A DNA stretch of 64,000 nt from Desulfosarcina widdelii (GTDB lineage: Bacteria; Desulfobacterota; Desulfobacteria; Desulfobacterales; Desulfosarcinaceae). Location: contig NZ_AP021875.1 in assembly GCF_009688965.1 (NCBI RefSeq), forward strand, positions 3,720,001 through 3,784,000. The letters run 5' to 3'. Shown one piece after another: positions 1 to 7,970 of this stretch; the first letter of the stretch is position 1, and each line of letters opens with the position of its first letter. The notes under the pieces were generated by a model. The model was not told the origin of the DNA, searched no databases, and saw only the letters and a program-made list of their open reading frames with translations. Both the position numbers and the translations under genes were made by a program.

Positions 1-301
1 AGCGCACATTTTCCCACAATGTCACTGGAAGTTGAACCATTTGGAGGTGGCATGATCGGGACAAATCGGGCTTATGGATTCTTATCAAGATTGTTCCAAT
101 AATTGGGCTGCTATGGGCCAGATCCGTTGCAATCTGATCCGGGTGGTTTCAATGATTCGACTGAAAGTGGAAAATCGGGGACGACCTTAATTATCTCAAT
201 ATATAGATTTCTTTTCCAGCACCTGTATTTGACCGGTTCCATCGTTTAGACACTGAGAGACGTCTTTAGATCCCAAGGACCATATTTTCAATGGAGCCGT
301 T
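1..301. other. Gene-free left edge, possible mobile-element remnant
   Basis: No reading frame here looks like a gene. The stretch has two similar G-rich tracts, GATCGGGACAAATCGGG near 53-70 and GGAAAATCGGGGACGACC near 170-187, which recall the terminal regions of insertion sequences. I cannot identify a transposase or paired inverted repeats because the window begins here. It directly precedes a truncated gene copy at 302, so an old insertion or deletion is plausible. Confidence 0.25.
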
Positions 302-457
302 ATGACGATGTTTTTAGATTCCAAAAAACCCATAGCAACCTGTGAATCAGTTTCTTGCGAGGCCTGCACCGTCAACAGGAGTCTTCACTGCCATTTCAGC
401 CTGAAAGATTGGGTGCATTTGCGGTATAAAATTATTTTTGAATTAAGCTTTCGATAG
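302..457 (+). pseudogene. Truncated copy of the Cys-rich membrane protein gene
   Basis: This 51-codon frame starts MTMFLDSKKPIATC and carries HCHFSLKDWVH. It matches the first ~40 codons of the intact gene at 2505-3125 (MMFLDSKKPIATC, HCHFSLKDWIH), with high nucleotide identity up to about position 420. It then diverges into unrelated AT-rich sequence and stops at 455-457. It keeps the N-terminal Cys/His cluster but none of the membrane segments. It is best read as a duplicate whose 3' part was lost by deletion or replacement. Translation as a short peptide cannot be excluded. Confidence 0.75.
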
Positions 458-550
458 GTTATAAAAAATTTGGAAAATCCTGCATATTCTTGATATTGAT
501 GAAATCTTCTCACTAATAATTTTTATTTTCAATATAGAGTTAGAACTATT

Positions 551-889
551 ATGGCAAAAAATCAATTTTATGGATATTGGAGAATAGTAGAAATGGAAAT
601 GTGGGACAAAGAATTTATAGACGCTGAAGTCCCAGGATACATCGAATTCAATGCGCATGAAATGGGCCTGTTCCAATTCGGCTACGTCCGCGGGTCAATG
701 GATTGTCGGTTTTCCAAGAAGGATAATAAAGATTTTGTAGAATTTTCTTGGGAAGGAAACGATGAGATGGATCCTGCTTTAGGGAGAGGATTCGCATCAA
801 TTGAAGTGGATGTTTTAATTGGCCGTTTGTTTATTCATGAAGGTGATGATTCTGAATTCAAAGCGATAAGAAAGAAGAATAAAAATTAA
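551..889 (+). CDS. Small hypothetical protein
   Basis: A 112-residue soluble, acidic protein with no signal peptide or membrane segment. I do not recognise a catalytic motif. The pattern WRIVEMEMWD near the N terminus, then GRGFASIEVDVLIGRLFIHEGDDSEF near the C terminus (quoted as GRGFASIEVD and GRLFIHEGDDSEF), suggests a small beta-rich fold. Similar short proteins beginning YGYWRI are common as orphan or toxin-immunity-like genes in accessory regions, but that is only a resemblance. The gene is much richer in AT than the genes downstream, consistent with horizontal origin. The ATG at 551 follows an AT-rich leader without a clear ribosome binding site. Confidence 0.6.
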   Translation: MAKNQFYGYWRIVEMEMWDKEFIDAEVPGYIEFNAHEMGLFQFGYVRGSMDCRFSKKDNKDFVEFSWEGNDEMDPALGRGFASIEVDVLIGRLFIHEGDDSEFKAIRKKNKN

Positions 890-995
890 CCACCCAATTC
901 ACCGGATGCAAAAGGCCGTGTCATTTTCCCTGGATATTAGTTTTTCGCCTTCTGAAATTTCTGCATAGCTTTGTGGAAGCCTTTTGGTCTGGACT

Positions 996-1152
996 GGGGT
1001 CGCACCAAATCAACCCATTGAAACAAAGGGATAAATGGTTAAAAAAATACCTTCAAAAGTGCCTTAAACGACCACTTTTTGGGGAAAAATACCCATTCTA
1101 AAGGAATATGGGCGAGGGCAATCACTTATCAACTTTATCCCAGGATTTATCA
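996..1152. repeat. Direct repeat D, copy 1
   Basis: Begins GGGGTCGCACCAAATCAACC and ends near CAGGATTTATCAG. About 155 bp align with a second copy at 1210-1368, sharing blocks such as GGGGTCGCACCAAAT, a run ending AAACG(A/G)C(C/T)ACTTTT, GGCGAGGGC versus AGCGAGGGC, and CTTATCAAC. The 518-bp gap between the genes at 889 and 1414 is largely these two copies. No open frame or strong hairpin is obvious. Confidence 0.7.
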
Positions 1153-1209
1153 GACATATCACCCATCGTCGCCATGAGAGAGATTTCCTATGAAATTTGG
1201 GCCTGAAAC

Positions 1210-1368
1210 GGGGTCGCACCAAATTAACCCGTTGATATAAAAGCTCAAAAGGTAAAAAAGATGCCTTTAAAAGCCCTTTAAACGGCTACTTTTGGGGGCA
1301 AAATAGCCATTTTGAGGAAATATTAGCGAGGGCCCGCGCTTATCAACACCTGATCGCAGGATAATCAG
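1210..1368. repeat. Direct repeat D, copy 2
   Basis: Second imperfect copy of the ~155-bp repeat at 996-1152, in the same orientation, with 57 bp of unrelated spacer between them. It ends about 45 bp before the nucleotide cyclase start, so it may carry that gene's promoter or leader. Tandem spacing suggests either duplication of a regulatory region or remnants flanking a lost insertion. Confidence 0.7.
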
Positions 1369-1413
1369 CCCCTCGGCGCGTGTTGACAAAAATGGATTGC
1401 ACATACAGTGGTG

Positions 1414-2508
1414 ATGAAAACGAAAAAAAGATTCGTTCTGTGGGATAGCATCATTATCCTGGTTCTGTTTGCGATTTCCGTCTACCTGTTTTACCTGGCG
1501 GCGGCATGGGGCATCTCGGACTATCTTGCAGACAACGCCTATAGAGACTATGTGACGGGTCCGGGCGTTCATTGGGAGAACCTGATTCTCAGTTTGAGCT
1601 TCGGCCTGCTCCTTGCCGTCGTAAACGCCTGGAGCGACACCCCCCGAGTGAGAAGGCTTCCCGTTGGGAGCATCATTGTTTTAAAAAGCCTTTTGTACCT
1701 CCTGAGTTTTGCGTTCGCGTGCACCTGCGTGATGCTTGTATTTCGTCTGTTCCTTTTCTCTCCCGAAGAACTGGCTTCGATCATCGGTTCGACCACTCCA
1801 AAATTCCTGATTTCGGCCTCCCTGTGGCTCACGATGTGTATTCTGATGATCAATTTCATCATGGAAGTGAGAAGAAAGGTCGGCCCGGGGAATTTGTCCG
1901 CCCTTTTTACCGGCTACTACCGGCATCCCCGCATGCAGGACCGGATCTTCCTTTTTCTGGACCTTAAGGCGTCTACCACCATTGCCGAGCGGCTCGGCCC
2001 CGAAAAATACAGCCGTTTCCTGCGCCAGTGCTACTACGACCTTAATGAGGTTGTCCTTGATTACAGGGCTCAGATCTACCAGTTCGTGGGCGATGAGGTC
2101 GTCCTCTCGTGGAAAAATCAAGTCCGTGATACCCCATTGCAATCCTTGCGTGCCTTCTTTGACTTCAAGGAGAAATTGTCGAGCAGAAAGGCCTTGTACG
2201 AAAAAAAGTATGGGGTCGTGCCGCTTTTCCGGGGAGGAATCGATGCAGGCGTGGTGACAGCAACGGAGGTCGGTGACATCAAACGTGAAATCGCCTATCA
2301 CGGCGACCCGCTAAACACGGCCGCCCGTCTACTCGAGCTTTCAAAGACCTACGGAGACAGGCTTGTTATTTCTGGGAAAATGAAAGACGAGATTTCGAAC
2401 GCGGCGGAATTCATATTCGACTATCAGGGAGAAATACAACCCAGAGGTAAAACCGAGAAGGTGGCAATATATACCGTAAGGAATGATAAATTGGGGTCGT
2501 TATCATGA
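1414..2508 (+). CDS. Membrane-anchored class III adenylate/guanylate cyclase
   Basis: About 364 residues. The N-terminal ~150 residues hold four hydrophobic segments (for example SIIILVLFAISVYLFYLAA), followed by a class III cyclase catalytic domain. Visible catalytic signatures are FLFLDLKASTTIAERLG, with the first metal-binding Asp, and QFVGDEVVLSW, with the second. A GDPLNTAARLLE segment also matches the cyclase dimer-interface region. The protein should make cAMP or cGMP at the inner membrane. Two GTG codons precede the ATG at 1414; none has a strong ribosome site, so the start could be 6 bp upstream. Its stop overlaps the next gene's start in an ATGA arrangement, so the Cys-rich membrane protein is probably translationally coupled. 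Confidence 0.85.
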   Translation: MKTKKRFVLWDSIIILVLFAISVYLFYLAAAWGISDYLADNAYRDYVTGPGVHWENLILSLSFGLLLAVVNAWSDTPRVRRLPVGSIIVLKSLLYLLSFAFACTCVMLVFRLFLFSPEELASIIGSTTPKFLISASLWLTMCILMINFIMEVRRKVGPGNLSALFTGYYRHPRMQDRIFLFLDLKASTTIAERLGPEKYSRFLRQCYYDLNEVVLDYRAQIYQFVGDEVVLSWKNQVRDTPLQSLRAFFDFKEKLSSRKALYEKKYGVVPLFRGGIDAGVVTATEVGDIKREIAYHGDPLNTAARLLELSKTYGDRLVISGKMKDEISNAAEFIFDYQGEIQPRGKTEKVAIYTVRNDKLGSLS

Positions 2509-3125
2509 TGTTTCTGGACTCCAAAAAGCCCATAGCAACCTGTGGATCGGATTCTTGTGACGACTGCTCCGTCAGTAATGATCTTCACTGCCATTTCAGC
2601 CTGAAAGATTGGATCCATTTCCTTATCATTGCATTTCCTCCTTTTCTGCTTGGCGGTGCTGGAATCTATCATGTAAACGGCTGGCTGCTGATCCCCTGGA
2701 TAATCTTCGATATTGCGTTTTTTGGATTTATTGAAATTCGTGTGATGTGCTCCCACTGCCCTCACTATGCCGAATCGTTGACATCTTTAAAATGCTGGGC
2801 AAATTACGGGTCTCCCAAATTATGGAAATATCGGCCCGGCCCCATGACAATTGCTGAAAAAATTGCTTTTTTTGGCGGCTTTGTTATTGTCTGGGGATAT
2901 CCTCCGGTCTTTCTAATTCTCAGCAGGCAGCTATTTTTCCTGATTGTCTACTCTATGACAACCATCGGCTTCTTTATGACCTTGATCAATTTCATGTGTT
3001 CACAATGTATGAATTTTGCCTGCCCGCTTAATCATGTTGATGAGAATGTGCGCGATCAATTTTTTACAAAAAATCCTATTGTTGCAGAAGCCTGGGGGAA
3101 AAGCGAAAAGAGGACAAAACATTGA
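2505..3125 (+). CDS. Cys-rich multi-pass membrane protein, unknown function
   Basis: 206 residues with an N-terminal Cys/His cluster (ATCGSDSCDDCS, then HCHF), about four membrane segments, a middle CSHCPHY motif and a C-terminal CSQCMNFACPLN motif. The spacing of CxxC pairs next to membrane helices suggests bound metal, an Fe-S cluster or redox-active thiols on one membrane face. I do not recognise a named family. It overlaps the upstream cyclase by 4 bp. The 5' end is duplicated as a truncated copy at 302-457. Function cannot be assigned from sequence alone. Confidence 0.75.
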   Translation: MMFLDSKKPIATCGSDSCDDCSVSNDLHCHFSLKDWIHFLIIAFPPFLLGGAGIYHVNGWLLIPWIIFDIAFFGFIEIRVMCSHCPHYAESLTSLKCWANYGSPKLWKYRPGPMTIAEKIAFFGGFVIVWGYPPVFLILSRQLFFLIVYSMTTIGFFMTLINFMCSQCMNFACPLNHVDENVRDQFFTKNPIVAEAWGKSEKRTKH

Positions 3126-3230
3126 TTCGTGACTATAATACAGAGTGACAGGCAGTTGGATGGGATGCACCGGAAAATCTCCTGCGCCCCTGTCTGTCAG
3201 CCATCCATTAAAAGTAAGGGGAAATACACC

Positions 3231-3476
3231 TTGAAAACCTTGATGAAGCCTGAAAACCAAGCGGAAGCAAATGTAATCAAATCTGTTTTGGAGGAACATG
3301 GAATCATTGCAGAAATAAAATCGTTTCACGATACTGCCTATGATGGCCTTTTCCAGGCTCAATATGGTTGGGGCCAGATTCTTGTTCACGATTCAGACTT
3401 TACCGAAGCGCAAAGAATCGTTGAAGAGTGGCGGAATTCAACGCCTGAAGAGCTGCCTTGGAACAAGGAAGCTTGA
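3231..3476 (+). CDS. DUF2007-type putative signal-transducing protein
   Basis: I place the start at TTG 3231 because AAGGGG lies 9 nt upstream and the product then begins MKTLMKPENQAEANVIKSVL, the usual beginning of DUF2007 proteins. A longer frame back to 3129 has no such support. The 81-residue product ends with a typical VHDSDFTEAQRIVEEW helix. DUF2007 folds as a small ferredoxin-like alpha/beta domain resembling PII; its ligand is unknown. It lies in the same direction as its neighbours and is probably cotranscribed. Confidence 0.7.
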   Translation: MKTLMKPENQAEANVIKSVLEEHGIIAEIKSFHDTAYDGLFQAQYGWGQILVHDSDFTEAQRIVEEWRNSTPEELPWNKEA

Positions 3477-3500
3477 CCTGAATTTTGCGTGAAAATAATT

Positions 3501-4175
3501 ATGCAAACCCGGATCGATCATCTCGTCATCGGAGCCAGGACGCTCGCAGAAGGCGTCAATTATGTGAAAGATCTCCTGGGCGTCGATATTCCCTATGGCG
3601 GTGTGCATCCCAAGATGGGCACCCATAACCACCTGATGCAGCTTGGCGACGATGCTTTTCTTGAAATCATCGCTGTGAATCATAACAGCGAACCGCCAGA
3701 CCGTCCGAGATGGTTCGGCCTGGATGATGGCTTTATCCGGCAGCGGATCGAACAGCAGCCGTCCTTGCTGACATGGGTGGTGAATACGCAGAGCATCGAG
3801 GAACTGATGCGGCAATCGACATTTTCACTTGGGAAAGCGGAGTTGGTCAGCCGCGGGAATTTAAACTGGTATTTCGGGCTTCCTGACGATGGCAGGCTCC
3901 TGGCCGGGGGGATGCTGCCCTATGCGATCGAATGGCAGACAGACGAGCATCCGTCCGCAAACATGGCGGATCTCGGCTGTCGCCTTTCCGGTTTGGAAAT
4001 TTATCACTCCTATCCACAATGGCTGCAGTCTGCGCTGTCGTCCATTGGCGCATCAGATCTTGTCAAGATCCATGCGCTGCCCAAAAATGCAGTCCCGTAT
4101 ATGACCGCTCTTATCAATACCCCCGACGGAATCAAGGAACTGTCCAGTTTCCCATCCTTTAAAAAAATATCATAG
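3501..4175 (+). CDS. Glyoxalase-like (VOC superfamily) domain protein
   Basis: About 224 residues. The opening RIDHLVIGARTLAEGVNYV and later HNHLMQLGDDAFLEIIAV match the Glyoxalase_3-type VOC fold, in which paired beta-alpha-beta modules hold a metal. His in IDHLV and Glu in FLEII are in the expected metal-ligand places. The substrate cannot be predicted. A GTG at 3489 would add four residues; the ATG at 3501 fits the family better. It lies 24 bp after the DUF2007 gene. Confidence 0.75.
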   Translation: MQTRIDHLVIGARTLAEGVNYVKDLLGVDIPYGGVHPKMGTHNHLMQLGDDAFLEIIAVNHNSEPPDRPRWFGLDDGFIRQRIEQQPSLLTWVVNTQSIEELMRQSTFSLGKAELVSRGNLNWYFGLPDDGRLLAGGMLPYAIEWQTDEHPSANMADLGCRLSGLEIYHSYPQWLQSALSSIGASDLVKIHALPKNAVPYMTALINTPDGIKELSSFPSFKKIS

Positions 4176-4224
4176 CGGACAAGACGCTGCCTCCGGTGTT
4201 AAACAAACCTGTCATGGAGATTGT

Positions 4225-4287
4225 ATGCAACAAAATGAATTTATTTTTAAAGATGGGTCAATTATAAAGCTGACGGATATCAGCTGA
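4225..4287 (+). other. Possible 20-codon mini-ORF before the methyltransferase
   Basis: ATG at 4225 is preceded by GGAGA and reads MQQNEFIFKDGSIIKLTDIS before a stop. It may be a leader peptide, a gene remnant or chance. Nothing shows that it is translated. Confidence 0.15.
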
Positions 4288-4320
4288 GAGTTAGCATTTA
4301 ACCAGAGGCTGTTGACGAAC

Positions 4321-4905
4321 ATGGAATTACAAAACGTATTGAATGAACTTGAAAAGGCAGGGGCTGAAAACGATATCACCCAAACGGACAAATCAAAAAA
4401 ATACCTCAATATCACCAGGGACACCGGGGAGTTCTTTACGGTTCTCGTAAAATCGACAAAAGCCAAAAACATCCTGGAAATCGGAACTTCCAACGGGTAT
4501 TCGACCCTCTGGTTAGCCTCCGCTTTGCCCGAAAACGGCACCGTTACCACCATCGAAATTTCCGAGCAGAAGTCCAACGAAGCTAAAACAAACTTTGGAA
4601 GAACGAACCTGCTTGAAAGGATTCGGCTTCTGATCGGAAATGCCTCTACTCTCCTCAACGAGTTGGGGGAAGAATTCGACATCATTTTTCTTGATGCGGA
4701 CAGATCCTTGTACACCTCTTTCATCCCCCATATTCTGAGGCTTTTAAAGCAGGGCGGAATGATGATATGTGACAATGCTGTTTCTCACGAAGAAGAGCTT
4801 AAAGAATTTATGGAATTCTTCATCAACCGTTCCGAATACACGACCTGCCTTGTACCGGTAGGAAAAGGGGAATTCATTGCCTGCAAAGGAAACCTACCGT
4901 GCTGA
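4321..4905 (+). CDS. Class I O-methyltransferase
   Basis: About 194 residues in a Rossmann-like SAM methyltransferase fold of the caffeoyl-CoA/catechol O-methyltransferase type. Motif I is EIGTSNGYSTLWLA. The acidic loop after beta-2 is TTIEISEQK, the metal and catalytic region is IIFLDADRS, and GGMMICDNAV follows. It should transfer a methyl group from SAM to a small hydroxylated acceptor in the cytoplasm. A TTG at 4312 is an alternative start; the ATG has AGAGG about 12 nt upstream. Its stop overlaps the GTG start of the following acetyltransferase, suggesting coupled expression. Confidence 0.8.
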   Translation: MELQNVLNELEKAGAENDITQTDKSKKYLNITRDTGEFFTVLVKSTKAKNILEIGTSNGYSTLWLASALPENGTVTTIEISEQKSNEAKTNFGRTNLLERIRLLIGNASTLLNELGEEFDIIFLDADRSLYTSFIPHILRLLKQGGMMICDNAVSHEEELKEFMEFFINRSEYTTCLVPVGKGEFIACKGNLPC

Positions 4906-5387
4906 TTCGCGAAGCAACAAAATCGGACTTTGAAAAGATTTGGCCCATCTTCCATGAAATTGCATCCGCCGGCGAAACATATGCGTACCCCCGCGATGTG
5001 ACGAAGAAAGACGGAGAAAAACTATGGATGGAAAAGCCTCGCAAAACCTTCGTGGCGGAGGGTGAAGAAGGCATATTGGGAACGTACTACATCAAAACCA
5101 ACCACGCCGGCCCCGGCAGCCATGTCTGCAACTGCGGCTATATGGTCCCGCCCACTTCCCGCGGCAAAGGCGTGGCGACGGCCATGTGCGAACACTCCCA
5201 GCAAGTGGCACGCGAACTTGGATACGAAGCCATGCAGTTCAATTTCGTCGCGTCGACCAACGAAGGTGCCGTTCGGCTGTGGCAAAAGCTGGGGTTTGAA
5301 ATCGTCGGCCGGCTGCCAAAAGCATTCAAGCACCCTTTGAAAGGCAACGTCGATGCGTTTGTAATGTATAAGTGGCTGAAAACCTAG
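4899..5387 (+). CDS. GNAT family N-acetyltransferase
   Basis: 162 residues beginning at GTG 4899 and overlapping the upstream stop by 7 bp. The acetyl-CoA loop is seen as RGKGVATAMCEHS, with the expected C-terminal NEGAVRLWQKLGFEIVG strand-helix motif. The acceptor is unknown; the family acetylates amines on small molecules or protein termini. Its stop codon merges into palindromic repeat A1, which therefore forms the 3' end of the transcript. Confidence 0.8.
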   Translation: MLIREATKSDFEKIWPIFHEIASAGETYAYPRDVTKKDGEKLWMEKPRKTFVAEGEEGILGTYYIKTNHAGPGSHVCNCGYMVPPTSRGKGVATAMCEHSQQVARELGYEAMQFNFVASTNEGAVRLWQKLGFEIVGRLPKAFKHPLKGNVDAFVMYKWLKT

Positions 5388-5528
5388 TGCCCATCCAGAA
5401 ATGGCCAATTTGCCCGATATCTTTGTTGCGCGAAAAATTTTATCCTCGAAATATCAACCATATGACTGCGGTAAAATTTTTCGTGCGCCTCGATCTCGAC
5501 CAAATTTTCCTATTTCTGAATGCGCACT
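5387..5528. repeat. Palindromic repeat A, copy 1
   Basis: Starts GTGCCCATCCAGAAATGGCC at the GNAT stop codon and ends with its imperfect inverse near TTTCTGAATGCGCAC. Internal arms AAAAATTTTATCC and GGTAAAATTTTT are also mutually inverted, so the whole ~142 bp can fold back on itself. It is closely related to the copies at 29586-29773 and 55771-55912, and to a reversed copy at 39523-39686. No open frame is present, as expected for a MITE-like or REP-like non-autonomous element. Confidence 0.8.
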
Positions 5529-5655
5529 AACCTACCCTCTTTATGGTCGCCGGTGAACGCATTGGTTGCCAGGCTTTGATATGCTCGGCAAAAACAATGA
5601 TCTGGCATCCGGTTCCCGTCCGTCAGCAACCGATTGGTAGCAAAGGAAGGACTTT

Positions 5656-6075
5656 TTGAAACGAATATTCTGCTTCATCGTTATCTGGCTTATTCTTGGT
5701 GCAGCCATTGCCATGGCCAATGAAACCGAAAAGCAACAATCAGCCGTCGCATCGGCAGAAAGATGGCTCACCATCGTTGACAACGGCAACTATTCGGAGA
5801 GTTTGCAGGAACCGTCCGAATTCTTCAGGCAAGCGGTCAAACAGGAACGGTGGTAACAGGCGGTTCGGTCCGTACGCAAGCCCCTTGGCGAACTCGTTTC
5901 AAGGAAATTGAAGAGCTCATCCTATACCGCCTCCCTGCCCGGAGCACCCGACGGCGAATATGCCGTCATTCAATTTGAAAGCTTGTTCGAAAAGAAGAAA
6001 TCCGGAATCGAAACCGTTACGCCGATGATGGACAAGGATGGGATGTGGCGGGCATCCGGATACACCATCAAGTAA
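5656..6075 (+). pseudogene. DUF4019 protein gene broken by an in-frame stop
   Basis: TTG 5656 with AAGGAAGG upstream gives a signal peptide (FIVIWLILGAAIAMA) and a DUF4019-like start. After 66 codons a TAA at 5854-5856 interrupts the frame, but the same frame continues QAVRSVRKPLGELVSRK and then SLPGAPDGEYAVIQF to a TAA at 6073. That second half is a typical DUF4019 sequence. The break lies directly after ERW, where one base change from a GAA or CAA codon would create TAA. It is not a UGA or UAG, so Sec or Pyl recoding does not apply. A sequencing error is possible. Confidence 0.8.
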
Positions 6076-6308
6076 ACCAACCCGCGTTAATCTGCGGGGA
6101 TCTGACCCCCAATAGAAAATTCCGACCGCGTTTCCCATTTATCCAAAAAGATTGACACCTGAATCTTGCATGGAAATCGAATAGAAGAGATGGCTGCTAT
6201 AGATTTTACCGGTTAAGTATTGCCCTACGCGGCAAAAGCGACCATACTCTTCAGGTATACTATTCAATTTACACTTTGTTCCAATTTCCACGCAAAATTC
6301 AGGTGATA

Positions 6309-7952
6309 ATGCCAATGTGGCGACAAGATCATCAGACACAAAGGAAAATTCTGGACACGCTCATCGAGCATGTTGTCTATCACGATATGAAGATGCGTGT
6401 GCTTTGGGCCAATCGGGCGGCCTGCCAGTCTGTCGAGCTGGACCTTGATCAGGTCATCGGTAAGCACTGCTATGAAATCTGGGCAAACCGGTCGACCCCC
6501 TGTAATAATTGCCCGGTAAACCGCTCCCGCGAGACCGGAAAGCCGCAATCCCAGGAAACCCATACACCGGATGGCCGCTGCTGGCATGTCAGCGCTTCCC
6601 CCGTTTTTGACAGCGATGGCCAAATCATTGGCATGGTTGAACTTACTCTGGATATCACCGACCGCGTCCGGGCGGTGGAAATGTGCCGGGAAATTCAAAA
6701 CAAGCAGGAACAAGTGATCAAAGATCGGACGCGGGATTTGCTGCGGTTAAATGCGCAACTGCGGCAGGAAATCGAAGATCGCAAAAATACGGAGACGGCC
6801 CTTCGGAAACAAAAAGACTCCATCCGGCAACTGGCGCTGGAACTGTCCCATGCCGAGAATCGCGAACGGCAGCGCCTTTCCGGGATCCTGCACGATGATC
6901 TGCAGCAGATGCTGGCCTACCTGAAAATTCAGCTGACGACCCGGTTTTCCGACAACGGTCAACATGAAAAAATTGACGACCTGAATGCGCTCATCGAGGA
7001 TTGCATCGACCGGTGTCGCAATCTTGCCCATGAGATGAACCCGACTGTTTTGAAAAAAAGAAATTTTAATGCGGCCCTGGAATGGCTATGTCGACAAATG
7101 GAGAAACGGCACGGCCTGACCGTTACTCTCGACACGGCCGCTGAACTTTCCATTACTTCTTCCGTTTTATCCTCCATGTTGATCCGCTCCGTCCGTGAAT
7201 TGCTGTTCAATGTCGTCAAGCATTCGGATGCAACCTGCGCTGCCGTCAGAGCAAGCGCCGATCAGGACTGGATTTCGATCGCCATCGAGGATACCGGAAA
7301 AGGTTGCGACCTGGACGTGCTGAAAAACAAACAAAACACAGGATATGTGTTTGGACTGTTCAATATTGAGGACCGCATCAAGTTTTTAGGCGGGCGCGTT
7401 GAGATTGAAAGCCGACCGGGTCAGGGATTCGGAGTCACGCTATATGTTCCGAGAAATCTCTCCCTGGATTCAAGCAGGATGCAAGAGATGCCATTGGAGG
7501 ACATCGCAACGGAATCAAAGCCGGAGAAATCCGTCAATGCTGCCGTAAGCGATGAAGAAGGTGCCTCAATCAGCGTATTGATCGCCGATGATCACGCATT
7601 GATCCGTGAAGGCCTGTCCAAATTGCTGCAGGAGCAAACCGGGATCGCGGTGACAGGTACTGCCGCAGATGGTGCTGCGGCCGTAGAACTGGCAGGAATG
7701 CTGAACCCTGATGTGATTCTTATGGATATCAGTATGCCGCAATTAGACGGCATCAAAGCCACGAGCCGAATCCTCAGGCAACTGCCGGACGCAAAGATCA
7801 TTGGCCTGACCATTCATCAAGATCCGGAAATCCAACAGGCCATGCTGGATGCCGGGGCCTGCCGCTGCTTGTCAAAAACGGGCTCGCCACAAGAACTGAT
7901 CAACAGCATTCGGCAGGCAGTTGGCGGCGGGGAGGCCTGCCGCCGGGATTGA
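6309..7952 (+). CDS. Hybrid PAS sensor kinase of the NarX/DegS type with C-terminal receiver
   Basis: About 547 residues, no membrane segment. Order: a PAS domain (~15-125) with a CNNCP pair common in such PAS domains, a coiled coil, a HisKA_3 dimerisation domain with the phospho-acceptor His in LSGILHDDLQQ, an HATPase domain with VRELLFNVVKHS and DTGKG, and a receiver with the phospho-Asp in VILMDISMPQLDG. The receiver looks like that of NarL/FixJ regulators (ADDHALIREGL at its start, CLSKTGSPQELINSI at its end), but the DNA-binding HTH is missing. A separate output partner is therefore likely. Starts at ATG 6309 or 6315 are favoured over an upstream TTG at 6276. The signal is unknown. Confidence 0.85.
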   Translation: MPMWRQDHQTQRKILDTLIEHVVYHDMKMRVLWANRAACQSVELDLDQVIGKHCYEIWANRSTPCNNCPVNRSRETGKPQSQETHTPDGRCWHVSASPVFDSDGQIIGMVELTLDITDRVRAVEMCREIQNKQEQVIKDRTRDLLRLNAQLRQEIEDRKNTETALRKQKDSIRQLALELSHAENRERQRLSGILHDDLQQMLAYLKIQLTTRFSDNGQHEKIDDLNALIEDCIDRCRNLAHEMNPTVLKKRNFNAALEWLCRQMEKRHGLTVTLDTAAELSITSSVLSSMLIRSVRELLFNVVKHSDATCAAVRASADQDWISIAIEDTGKGCDLDVLKNKQNTGYVFGLFNIEDRIKFLGGRVEIESRPGQGFGVTLYVPRNLSLDSSRMQEMPLEDIATESKPEKSVNAAVSDEEGASISVLIADDHALIREGLSKLLQEQTGIAVTGTAADGAAAVELAGMLNPDVILMDISMPQLDGIKATSRILRQLPDAKIIGLTIHQDPEIQQAMLDAGACRCLSKTGSPQELINSIRQAVGGGEACRRD

Positions 7953-7970
7953 CAGCAGCCGCATCGGTTT

